NCBI GenBank assembly: GCA_905250125.1
Contig: CAJNOL010000852.1
Location: forward strand, 34,620 to 98,619
Origin: Rotaria sordida
Lineage: Eukaryota; Rotifera; Eurotatoria; Philodinida; Philodinidae
Reading direction: 5' to 3'
DNA: 64,000 nt
The position numbers and the translations under genes were made by a program. The notes below the pieces were generated by a model. The model made no database searches. It saw only the letters and a list, made by a program, of their open reading frames with translations, and had not been told where the DNA came from. This document shows positions 38,065 to 49,989 of this stretch, piece by piece. Position 1 is the stretch's first letter; every line of letters begins with the position of its first letter.

Positions 38065-38364
38065 ATGATAGCCCATAGCCCTGGCCTTGTAGTAAAACAG
38101 TGGAGCCCTTGGACGCCACGGGCACTAGTGATAATCGTTGCACTTGCTAGTTGTTTGGTCCTCATAGGTTTAGCATTAGGTTTAGGTTTGGGTATTGGAT
38201 TACACAATAGTAATCAAAATTTGATTGTGGTTATAAATGCAACATCTATAACAGATACAACAACTACAACAACAACAACAGATACAACAACTACAACAAC
38301 AACAACAACAACAACAACTACGACAACAACTACGACAACTACAACTATAGTTGTGGGAAAATAA
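38065..38364 (+). CDS. Orphan ORF: transmembrane segment plus poly-Thr, probably a gene fragment
   Basis: 99 codons from a plain ATG to TAA. Residues 1-22 are polar, then comes one Gly/Leu/Ala-rich membrane helix (about 23-46, ending LGLGLGIGL), a short linker NSNQNLIVVINATS, and about 40 Thr broken by Asp and Ile. Large bdelloid membrane proteins often begin with such a helix and Thr-rich stalk before extracellular repeats. Here nothing coding follows, so it may be the remnant 5' exon of such a gene, or a short real protein. The Thr stretch is an ACA microsatellite. Confidence 0.4.
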   Translation: MIAHSPGLVVKQWSPWTPRALVIIVALASCLVLIGLALGLGLGIGLHNSNQNLIVVINATSITDTTTTTTTTDTTTTTTTTTTTTTTTTTTTTTIVVGK

Positions 38365-38757
38365 GCAATGTACAATTATGGATTATAAAATGATTCGTTA
38401 AGATCGACTTTGTAGTACTGAAGAAGATTGTTCAATATTGAACAGTTTATTAATTGATGTTTTATCCTCATAATAATTATTTTCATTGTATCAGTTATTT
38501 AACTAATTATTTTGTATACCAGAATTTTTTTTATAAAATATTAGCTTATTGTATTTTTCAACTGCATAGAACATTTTTATTTGTAGAATAGCAAGGTTAA
38601 ATCTTAGATTTCTTAAAAAAAAACATCTTATCAAGAATATTTTAGATGAGTTTTTAATGAAAATATTGTGCTGAAATGTGCGTGTTTAAACGATAAGAAA
38701 CTGTAATGCGTATATTCAAGTTTGTATCGATTTTTTCATGATTTTACATTGACACAG

Positions 38758-38782
38758 ATAATAATAATAATAATAATAATAA
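38758..38782. repeat. (AAT)n microsatellite
   Basis: About eight AAT/ATA units in non-coding DNA. Confidence 0.9.
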
Positions 38783-41179
38783 CGTTTTTTTTTGAAAATA
38801 TTAATAAAGAAAAAAAATTATGGAAGCTAGATCAAAGTAATTAGTTAATTTTATATTCGACAATCATTTCGAATACTATTTCATTTCAAACATCTTATTT
38901 TATCAAGGAAACGATAAACAAATTGTTTTTTTAATTACGCTCTCCACATTGTTACAATGTGGGATGCGTACAAGGTATACCGTAAACATTTACAATTGTT
39001 CGACTCATACGACCATCAACCATATAAGCGTAAAAAACAAACACAATATACGTATTTGTAAGATATAATTCTTGATCGATAAAAACTAATGAAAATAAAT
39101 CAAGTAATAGGAAAAAAAAACAAAGAAAATCATGGATATATGACAAAATAAGTAGAAAAAAACCAACAGAGGGGATAATTATGCAAACGATAATATGATC
39201 AACTTCATATACATAAATAGTCAAACAACTAAAGAAACAGTGATTGATGGTTTTTACGCATTATTGTGACTTTTTTCATTCGAACATAAAACACAAAGGT
39301 ATTTATATTTACTCTTATGAAACGCATCCGAGCGAAATATATTCTTACAAAATGGTGAGCAACCGAAATCTATTTTTTCAATTAATTTGAATCTTTTCTT
39401 TATATATATTTACATATTTTTCTCATGAATCTTCATTTATTATTTGGAGAAGTTCTATAGCTTGAGCAAAGGAACAGCGATGAGTCAGTTCAAAATCCGT
39501 TTCGAATTTTTCTTAGAAGTAATTATTTTTAAGTTTTGAGTAAGAATGAATACAGGAGAAATATGCAAGAAAAAATATGAAAAACTATAAGCAAAACTAC
39601 ATCTTCGTAAGAGATCTTTTGATAAGAATTCTACCACTTTTCATTTATCTTAATTTATAAAATGTTGTATGAATGTTTTGAAAGATTTTATTACTTGTTG
39701 ATTTCGAAGACATCTTAATTCTTCGGCATATTGATGGAAATATGAATACGTTACGGGCATCAACAAATATGTAGCTAGAATAAGTACCTATACATACAAT
39801 AAGATCATAATGAAATAGAACAAACAGATATAGACTCAAAATACTGCATTAAGACAATTCAACATGACTTTAAAATATTTTCGATTTATTCTTTTCAAAT
39901 ATAAAATATGCACGAGAATCATTTAGCTCTGAAGTAGTTAGTTTCAATAGTTCTCAAGGTATACTAGTTCTATAGAACTTAACACTAAATCTTTTGTATC
40001 AAACCATATCGTATTCCTTTCGATAGTCAACATAAAATGCTATTGTTGAAATATTAGCCGTCATATTATTTTTTATCTTCATGTATATATAGATAGGAGT
40101 CTAATAGAAATTAGACAATCTGGACGAAAGCTCGATTGTTCAACTAAAAATAAATTATTAGTTTCTGTCCAGTGTTTTACTCTATCTAGCATATAATTTT
40201 TTCAAATAGATTTCAATATGTTGCTAATCATAACATTGGCCGTGTCTATTCACAACGAGGTACTCATACTTTTATTATATTCAATATAACTATTTTAGCT
40301 AATTTTCAAACATCGGACTATCTGTATTCGTTTAGTCAATTATTAAAGCAATTTGTTAGACAATTAGTATAAGTCGATGGAATTCGTTTGTTCATAAAAT
40401 AGGATACTTCATCAAAACTAGGAGAATTTTTTCGGTTTTTACTTTGATATATATTTCTTTATTTCTATAACATTTATTCTTTCTATCTTTTCAGTTAGCA
40501 TTGCTAGTCTATTTGTCAATTTTAGATATCCTGCTTTAATTTAGTACTGATGAAAAATTTGATATATTCATTCTTTGTGCTTGGGATTGTTCTGAGTAGT
40601 ATCGGTAAAGTTTATCCATAATTTCGTTGTCATTTGTCAATATTGTTTTACCGGTATGTAATTTCGAAACGAATAATGATCTATATTTATATACCTGACG
40701 GAGATTTAACCAAAATGCTCTATCTGTGTTGTCATACGTTCCTTGAATTTCGAACAGAAAATTCTGCCATTTACTCGACTTATATTTTTGCTATTTAAAT
40801 TTTTACTTCTCGTGTTAACACACGTAAATAGTACTCTTGGTTCTTCGTTTGCAACGGTACATTCTATTCTCTCAATTAGTTATATGACTTCCTCAGTCTT
40901 TTTACTTCGTCTAGCTGCTGAATAAGAAAAGGGAGCAGTACGGTTGTCACTTTTCTTATTCTTTCCACTGTATAAATCTGGTTTTTAGAGCAGCAAAAGG
41001 GCGCACACAATTAATATAAAATTCATACTTTTGCATCCCTATATTCTGCTCTTTCGTCCGAAATTCTTGTGACAACCTGAGAATAGCCTTATACACCTTC
41101 TAATTCATGCGAGGAAATATTTTATTCTTGTCTAAGCTTTCATTCTCTCAAATAATCATCCCATGTGTTCGATCACGAT

Positions 41180-41365
41180 CGAATTGTAACACAGTCACGG
41201 CGTAACTGCGATCCCATTGTGACCCATAATTGCAAAAATCTGCGACGCAGTTATGTATGACTATGATTTACCTCAATTATGCATAACTGCATCGCAGTTT
41301 TTCGTAATTACGGGTCACAGTACGATCGCAGCTACGCCTTAACTGCATCGCAGTTCCGAAAAAAG
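41180..41365. repeat. Inverted tract of AACTGCGATCGCAGTT-like units
   Basis: The left half (GGCGTAACTGCGATC, GTGACCCATAATTGC, GACGCAGTTATG) is repeated inverted in the right half (CATAACTGCATCGCAG, GTAATTACGGGTCAC, GATCGCAGCTACGCC). Within each half, shorter palindromes on CGATCG/TGCGATGCA recur. It is GC-richer than the flanks and non-coding. Confidence 0.7.
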
Positions 41366-42478
41366 AGATGACATGGAATAAAACTTTCTTTTTATCAATT
41401 TTTTTGTCAATAATTAGTCTTAATCTTGAATATTTTTCATAAAACTTGATCGCAGGGTAATCATAGGTGAGGAGTCCAAATCTGAGGTCAAATTTTTATT
41501 TTAATGTTTTTATTGTGAATTATTAGTAATTCATAGCAAAACTTTAATAATTCATAATAATAAATTAAAATAATTCATAATAAAAACTAATAATACTTCA
41601 TAATAAGAAAATTAATAAAATGAAAATCTAACCTCAGATTTAGATTCGCCACTCTCGAAAACTCCTTGGTCTTTGTTTTGATTCCAAAAAAGTGCATTCA
41701 GACCGCATACTCTATCGAACCGAACACATTTGACAGCTTCTTGAAAACCACTTATACTTTCAGTTGCAGTCGAAAATTGTGATTAACTATTGACCAAAAC
41801 TGCCGCTAACTAAAAACGCCACTAGTAATAACCCAAGCATATATCAAAATGAATACCATTCATTGAGATGACAATAACTTAAATAATCCTGAGTGAATGA
41901 TACTTCTAAACTACATTTCAAAGCCCATCAATGAAACCAAAGTAAGAAAAATACTGCTAAGATTGATTCTTTCTAGAAACAATGTCTCTGCAACATTATT
42001 GCATAACTGATACAGAGTGATATATGAGCAGTTTCTTTCCGTTGCATATTAGTTAAAACAACACACGCACCTAAAACACGGTTTAAGAAACAAACAAAGG
42101 AGCCAAACAGTGTGCCGAATGTGAGAACACGAACACGTCGTTACATCGATGGGAAACTTTCGCTTTTCGACGTCAGGCATTTGATGAGTATCAGGGCTTA
42201 TTATTCCAAAACTTTTAAGCCAATACTGGAGCTCATCATTCTTTTCATAGCTCCGAAATCTTCATCATGGGTCCTACGACAATACGAAAACAATTTACAC
42301 ACACTACAAAAATTTATATACTTGCCACTATACTCCAGTGTTTGTTTTCTCAAAAAAAAGTATTCAGTTGTCGGTGAACTAAATAAAAAGTTTCCAAATT
42401 GAAGCGAACACTAACGACTATAGACGCTATTGCAATATTCCTTTGCAAACTCTTCCATCATTCCAGTTTTTTTCCCAC

Positions 42479-42710
42479 ACATAGACACTAACCACACTGA
42501 ACTTGAGTTATAATCGAATTAGTGATCAAGGAGCACAACATCTCGAGAAAGCTCTTGAACAAAACCAAGTGATATCCTCACATTGTCCATGTGTGAGTCA
42601 TTGCTTCTTCTAAGAAGACACTAACTACAGTGAAGCTTACGGGGAATCAAATCCGTGATCAAGGAGCACAACATTCGATCATTGCTCTACAACAAAGGCG
42701 AATGCATTGT
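42479..42710 (+). pseudogene. Decayed leucine-rich-repeat (NLRC3/RNI-type) fragment
   Basis: Two ribonuclease-inhibitor-type LRR units can be read: TLTTLNLSYNRISDQGAQHLEKALEQ at about 42487, and TLTTVKLTGNQIRDQGAQHS at about 42622 after a short gap. Each begins after an AG, as if they were separate exons. The surroundings hold stops and no other repeats, so this is a relic of a larger LRR gene. The second unit has lost the consensus end (SIIALQQR in place of LAxALQxN). Confidence 0.6.
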
Positions 42711-43058
42711 AATCTCTTTTGATGATATGAACTACTTCGAAACTGACACTTCCGATGATGGACATGAGAATGATGGTGTGGATGCGAGTGCTCATGGATA
42801 TTTATGGCTGCTCCTTACTCATATTTGCCTCTGTTTTCGAGCGATATTATTCGAAATTTTGAATCGTGCTGTTTGTTTTACTACGTTGTTTTTTAATCTG
42901 TTGTCTGTTTTTGTTTTTTAGTGATTTGATTTGAGACAGAAATACGTTATTTGCTTCTTATTGTCAATCAACACGACCTTAGTAGAATATGTAATTAGTA
43001 TTCCTAGAAAGAAGCATCTTTTGATCGAGCTTGATTTCAAATGATGAAAGTAGCTGTC

Positions 43059-43835
43059 TATTGGGTGACTCCATGGAGTTCCTACCACTTTCAGGAAAAA
43101 AATTTTTATTCCTAATTTTAATAGGTCAGTTAAACGTAACATCGTCGAAAATGGTCTGAGGTAACAATTAAAATCTCTTTACTCATGAAAAGTATAGAGA
43201 TCCAAGTCGTTTTTTAGAAACACTTCACACATATAGAGTATCCTATAATAAATTGTTAATCGTATTTTTCATACTTTTTATTGATATAGAGAGCTGAAAT
43301 TTTTACCACATATATATATCAACTCAAGATCTTTTATTTCTGAAAGTTTCAGCTCTCTAGCGAAAACTAGTGGTGAAATACATTGACAAGACTGAAGTAC
43401 ATAAATTTTCATATCCGATTTTTATATATTTTTACTATGAAACTATTGCAAAAATCAGTACAAAAATTGATGTATTACAACACTAGCTTTCGCCAGAGAA
43501 CTGAAACTTTCAGAAATAAAAGATCTTGATTAGATACATATGTGATAAAAATTTCAACTCTCTATATCAATAAAAAGTATGAAAAATATGATTAACAATT
43601 TATCACTAGTTATCATGGGATGCTCTTTATATGTGCGGAGTGTTCCTAAAAAGTGATTTGAGTCTTCACATTTTATATGTTCAAAAAGGTTTTAATTGTT
43701 ACCTCAGACTATTTTCGACTATGACCCGTCTAACTAGACTATTAAAATCGAAAAAAAAACTTTCTTTCGAAACATTGGCACAGAAAACCCTTCTTTCTGA
43801 AAGTGGTAGAAACCCCATGGATTCACCCGTTGTGT
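43059..43835. mobile_element. Long foldback element
   Basis: The left arm (landmarks CTACCACTTTCAGG near 43081, GTCGAAAATGGTCTGAGGTA near 43144) recurs inverted in the right arm (GTTACCTCAGACTATTTTCG near 43698, TCTGAAAGTGGTAG near 43796). Inner segments also pair, e.g. ATACTTTTTATTGATATAGA with TCTATATCAATAAAAAGTAT (about 43270 and 43561). Total about 780 bp, with arms over 300 nt. The open frame at 43631 is arm sequence. No transposase; family unknown. Confidence 0.75.
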
Positions 43836-44544
43836 TTCGAATATCTGTCGACTCGATGTAATCGATAGGAATGATGGGAAAATATTTATTGAGGACATAA
43901 AATAGCAGATCGATGAGTTTTTATTTCAGTCAAATAAAGGCTGTGTATAAATGAACAGATGAATAAGTAAGATCATGCTCGAAAGTACCTATTCCATAGA
44001 ATTGTAGCTTGAACTCAAGATATCACCGAGCTGGTGTTTTGCTCCCAGTGAATAATAATCGACATTTGATGCATAACCAGGTGGATGCGTAAAGACAGCA
44101 TCTTTTAGATATTAAATCCATGGATTCATGGGTTAGGTCGTGTCGTTTGCAAACTCACCTATGAGTTCCTATATGTTGGTGAAGTCAATTAGAACAATGG
44201 ATTTTCTCTCAATTCGTCCGTTTGTTGCTAAAGTCTTAACCATTGTCTTATGGGTCCTATGTAATTTACTTCTGTTTTTATTTTCTAGATGAAATATGTA
44301 TGCAATCAGGTCCTGTGATGGCAGCATCTCATCGTTGGTACATAACATTTGAAAGCACCAGCGGTTATGATGGATCAGCACAGTATCTTGCAGCTAATGT
44401 TATAGTATTACAAGTACAATTCACCATGGTACTACGAACGAATGATTTTTTTATGTTTGCTTTTATTTTTACTATAAGTATCTAATTATTATTTTTAGAT
44501 ATCAAGGTGATTCAATTCTGTTTGTGAATATTGTCAGAAAAGAT
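43836..44544. other. Non-coding stretch with a doubtful exon-like segment
   Basis: About 700 bp. At 44289-44415 a TTTTCTAG acceptor is followed by an open segment (DEICMQSGPVMAASHRWYITF...YLAANVIVLQ). It has fairly balanced composition but no family I recognise and no convincing partner exon; it may be a gene relic. Confidence 0.3.
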
Positions 44545-44790
44545 CGGTTTCGATATCGGATTACTCCTCAGGTAGAGAAATTTTGCAAAGACTGTATAAA
44601 ATCTTACCGGCAATCGGATGTCGTAAGATTCACACTGTATGATCTTATGAAATTGTACAAATATCTTGCTGTAAGATTTAATGCGTTTCTTACTATGAGA
44701 TGTCAGCATGTATCTTTTATAATTCTTACTATAAGATTCTTGCAAAGGCTCATGGTCAGATTCTTGGGAGATTTACTATGACCTTATAAG
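44545..44790. repeat. Degenerate TAAGATTCTTA-type repeat tract
   Basis: About 245 bp with many variants of TAAGATT, AAGAATC and TATCGGAT in both orientations. It gives open frames on both strands without domain content. Similar in style to the tracts at 21095 and 46250. Confidence 0.5.
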
Positions 44791-47700
44791 AGCATAATTT
44801 TAGATTCATCTTGTGCAAATAGCTTTTATAACGATAGTTTTATGCATTTAAATAAATTATTAAGCGATTAATTGCGTTCTTATTTGAACGCTATGCTTTT
44901 TTAGAATTTAAAATGTATCTTCTGTACAGTGATGTTTATCTATTAAAAAGCCCACCACTCGAGACCTGCAGAGTCCACTGTTTTGATTCCGAAACTTGAC
45001 TCCAACTCCGATTCCGAGATTTTTTTCTACGATTCCGATTTCAGCTCCGAGAAATTCCGAAATTCTTTATCAATGCCATTTGAAGATTAAGAATTCCGAA
45101 CACAGAAGGGCTCATTTAACACCCTAAAAATATGCGCTTTTTAGGCTAAAAAAATCATATTTTTTCTTGAAAAAACGCAAGTTTATGAGTGTTATCGTCT
45201 TCAAACTCGCTGTTTTTGAATGTACAAAAAAAAACTCGTATTTTTACGAGTAACAATGCGGGTTTTTTTTATCAATTTTTCTGCTTGGGATGTTCTTTGT
45301 CTAAACGATTCAAGCACTGATAATGTAGACAGTTGCGGTACTTTGAACAATATTAATACCTCTTTTTGATTAATGTCGTTACGTTTTCATTTTAGTTGAT
45401 TATTCAAACGTTATATCTAAACGGTGATTCATTCATTTTTCTTTCCTAAAGTTCACTATTATTAATCGATGTATTAGATATCATTATCCTGTATAGTTTT
45501 ATTTACTAATATGAAGAATGAAGTTTTAGTATATGAAAAAGAAAAAGATTATCGGAGACGATTACAATTTGACTCTAACTCCAATTCCGAACATTTATTG
45601 TATTTTTCTTAATTTTAGATCATTTTCCGATTCAATTGTTTTCATGTAAGTGTTAAATTTGAATTATTTATATCTTTACTTTAGATTAGGGATTTAATCC
45701 TTACTTTACTAGATAAAATAAATCTAAAAAATGTTGATTTTTTCTCTATGCATGAAAAATGTTGTTTTCAAGGTTTATCAAGTAAAGTTAAACACTTTAG
45801 CTTACTTTACTTTTTAGACAGTAAAATAAGAATAAAATGCTACTCCTATTTTCAATCATTTTAAGAATTAATTCAACGCAAGTTTTTTCTTTAATTTTTA
45901 ATTATTGATGATTTCTTTATTGTAGATCATCTTATCAATTATATTCAATAGAAGCAAAATATATTTTATTTTACTTATCCAGCTTGATTTCAATAGCGAA
46001 AGTCAATGGTAAGTAGATGCATAAAAACATATTTTTTATTTTATTTATTTAGATTTAGTCCAACAGCAAAATTCAATGGTATGTGAATTAATAAAAGATA
46101 AACCTTGATTTAAAAAATGAATATTTCTTCAGCATAGGTGAGAGAGGATTGATGGATGAGGCGTCCTCCTTCTATCTGTCTGTCTATTATAGCAATTGAC
46201 TACGAAAAAATAGGATAAAATTTGGTACAGAATGTTGTAAGAAACTCTAGAAAATCATCCCTAAATCTTAAAAGATCTAACAGCAAAATCATACTAGAAT
46301 CATACAAGTTTATATACGATTTTCACAAGATCTTGTATGATCACAAAAGATCATAAAGTAAGTTCGTATGTGATCTTGCAAGAGTCGTACAAAACCTTGC
46401 AGTTTGATTGTTTGATCTGCGTGCTTTTGTTTGCAGTTCTAATTTTGTCATCTTAATTGAAAAGAACTGAATATAGTATGATCGAGACTAGTGTGAGGAA
46501 GAAGAAAAAATATCTGAAACATATCGTATAATTGTTTCCATAAAGCTACTAAAAGTATTCAATAAGTCTATTCCGTTCTTTCAAAAGCCTCCAGGTCATA
46601 ACGAGCTACAAAAAAGTGGCATGTTGGTAGGTCTGATATAGACAAGTAAAAAATATAGAATATCATATATTAGCCATTAGCATATCTATGAAGGTTGTAT
46701 ACGTTATATAATTTGATCTGATGCCATCGGAAAAATAGACGATTCTAATGGTTAACAATGAAGAATCACTTCCATTGTGAAAAGAATTGGATATTTATTA
46801 TATTTTGAACTACTAATTTCGTATAATTTCGAAAATTTATCAGAAAGAATATAAGTGCAGTACTACCAAAAAATAATATGATTTTTATAAGAAAAATCAA
46901 GAAAGGTTATCAGACTTTTTTAATAATACATCAATATATTTATTGAATGGATTATTACAATTTCAAAAAATCTTATCATATTTCTTAAATAATACGAGTA
47001 ATTCTAGCAATTGTCAGTATCCTAAATACTAAAATTTAAAAGATAAAATCTACTAGCATGATTTACTTGTATATTAATTAATAATATCAAATACTCAGAA
47101 ATTTTTCTCTCATTTGTCAATGTCAGAAATCATTAATCTTATTCTCATTGACGACATAATCTGATAATCGATTTTTCAACAGTTGTTTTTACTTAATTAA
47201 TAGACACTCTCGTTATTGTTGGAAATATTAGTATTGATATTGATAAAAATAATTCGATATAGAATGTTAAGAGTACCGAATACAAACTTTTGTAACTATA
47301 GAGTGAATAATTAAAATTATAAACGCTCATTACTCTCCGACCAGCAGTTCCTTGGTAAACTAGTATAAAGGCGTCACCCATGTTACTGCTACAGATAACA
47401 ATGTTTTTAATAAATTTCATGATATATATGACTAAATTCTTGATTTAAATAGGAAATAGATTAAATAGAAAGAATATAGTGCGACGAAAAAAAAAACTAA
47501 CTGTTTTATTGAATCATACGAAGAAAACTCTCAAAATAGAATACCTAAGTTTAATAATCCTTAATTTAAGAAATAGAATCAAAAGTGTCTTAATATATTC
47601 TCACTCTTATTTTTACAAGCGAATGTTATCTAAATTAAATCACTTGTGTTGAAAATTCAAAATATAACGTTACAATTATACAAACAGAGAGTTAGACAAC

Positions 47701-49989
47701 TCTTTATCGACTTGTCAAAGGAGATGTCAATAATTGTTGATAATATATTGATTGATGAAAATAATCTGTTATATAATTATATATTGACAAAAAAAAGCTG
47801 TCCTCATTATTCTTCTTTGAAATATAAAGAGTATTGCAATTAGATAAGATAAACATATTTAAAATTAAACAAAAAAACAAAAGTTATCCGAAAAAGTAAT
47901 TTGATCAATTAGAAAAATTTTGTATGTCTTTAGCAATGATCTATTCTATAAAATGCTTAATTTCTATTAAATAATTCAGAGAAAGAAAAAAAAAAAAAAA
48001 AAACTTAATTCTATCTATTTTGATTGATCTTTCTTTCATGATACAGTTACATTCAAGTATTCTAACACTAAAAACAAATATAAAAAGCTATATTGTAATT
48101 ACTACATAGAATAAATATTATCCTTTTGAATAAAAGTTCAAATATAAACGACAATATACAAACTATTGATTGAATTATATATTCTATATAAAAAAAACTA
48201 GATAAGTTCTTTTAGAATTTTCTTTTTTATTCGTTATTGTTTTGTTAGACAAACAAATAAAACAAAAAAAAAAAATTGTTGATTAATATTTTTTTTTTCG
48301 CTTTATTCTTTTCTGTCAAGTAATTATCTTTTCATCTTGGGATTTCAAGTATCGTATGTTTAAAATATGCTCAAAGAAGTCAAGAGAGGAAGAACTGCTC
48401 TTCGGGCATAAATTTGTCATTTTATGACGTTTATAGTTGATCTGACGTGCTGTTTTTTCTTCCCTTAATGATACTTAAATGAGAAAAAAAAAAAGATAAC
48501 AATTATTTCGAACTAGTAGTTGCAGATGAAAACAATTTGTTCTCTTTCGATGATTTTATCTTTAATCTATTGATATCAATGGATAGATTGAAATATACAT
48601 GCATCAAATAGTAAGATTTCTGAATTTGTTTTGATCCAAATCATTTTCGATTAATTATTAACGCATCACATAATCATTTCTAATGTTTGATCCATAACTG
48701 AACAAGTGCATCGAACAACAACAATAGAAAAGGCCATTGGCAAATAGAACTTGCTGACATTTGTTAATTTTACTTGATGTTAGTGATATATGTCTATTGT
48801 TATTTTTTTTTTTTAATAAAGGATGATGATTAATTCTTCCAATATGTATTACTAGCATTAGAAATAACACAAATTTTCTCGAACCAAAAAGAATATGACA
48901 ACGAAGAGAATAAAAACAACAATAATATCATCAATAGAAAAGAAGAAGATGAATCGTATTGATGATAATGGTAATGTAGCGGTAGTACCACAAGCATTTT
49001 CTAATTAATAATAGAAGGCCAACTTGTTGGTCTTGACAAGCAAAGGAAGAAAAAAAAGAAGCAATACGTTTCAAAATGTCTGTCGCCGCATTTCTCTGCT
49101 TTTCTCATAACCATCCTCCCAAAAGTCTCTTTCTCTTCGATTGATGACTCATAAATACACGGAAAAGACGATGACGAGAAAGCAATGTGGCATTCTTTCG
49201 CATCGTTAAGCAATCGTGATGATAATTCGCACAATGGACGACTGCCATAGTCAAAATAACATCAATAATAAGACAAGAAAAACGACAACGTATGCTTGGA
49301 CGCTAAATAGAAGAACAAGTTAAGTGTTGTTAATACGATAACAGGTAAATACCATTAGAGCTAATTTATTTAGTTATTTAAATAATAGGGTTTTTTTCTG
49401 CTGAAGCATAATATTTGTATTCATTCACATTGTTCGTAATCGAAGTTTTGTCTACTCATATAAAACATATTGGTACTTGCAGTTTCCGAGAAACAATTTT
49501 GTTTCATACGGGAATAGTAACAAATATAAAAGACAAAAAAAGAGAATTCCCTTTTGTGGCTTATTCTCTACCTGCTATCCTCTTTCTTTTTCATTTAGTT
49601 TTGGCCCTAACAGCATCGTTCAACAAAGCACATAGTTACGTTTGTCACTCATCAATGCTCGTCGTCAATTTAGATATATATATATATATATGTGTATGGT
49701 GTGCGTGTACGTTCATAATAGAGTTGTAAAGATGATCGATGCGGCGAATTGTGGTTTTTTCTATAGAGCATTGATAATCTAAACAACAACGGTATTCTCG
49801 CTTCCTTGCTTATTCATTCGCTCTTCTGTTCCTTCTTTTTTTCTTCATATACGTGAAAAGACTAACTGTTAGATAGACATTCAATGAACAAATTTGTTCT
49901 TCGTATGTGAACACATATATATACTATCTGTTTATCATATTTATTCATATTCATTAAATACTATTCAAGAAAACGATTATTGTCTTTTT
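44791..49989. other. Gene-poor region upstream of the LRR receptor
   Basis: 5.2 kb. Includes a GATTCCGA-rich patch (about 44978-45070), the palindromic tract at 46250-46405, and a slightly GC-richer segment near 48890-49320 that may be regulatory. Open frames at 47193 (-), 47646 (+), 49001 (-) and 49415 (+) are short, with no domains or splice support. No gene is called. Confidence 0.45.
46250..46405. repeat. Degenerate ACAAGATCTTGT-type palindromic tract
   Basis: Contains ACAAGATCTTGTATGATCA, AAAGATCATAAAG, TGTGATCTTGCAAGA and AATCATACTAGAATCATAC in close succession. It is a dense set of short inverted and direct variants around GATC over about 155 bp. Non-coding. Confidence 0.55.

Larger units (their letters stand above)
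38365..42470. other. Gene-poor region with a palindromic tract
   Basis: 4.1 kb. Contains an (AAT)n microsatellite at 38758-38782 and the palindromic tract at 41180-41365. Open frames at 39645 (-), 40743 (+) and 42112 (+) have no recognisable domain, and the last uses no ATG. I see no intact gene. Confidence 0.45.

Noticed and set aside
43631-43861. 76-codon frame at the end of the long foldback
   Set aside because: Most of it is arm sequence of the foldback; no domain.
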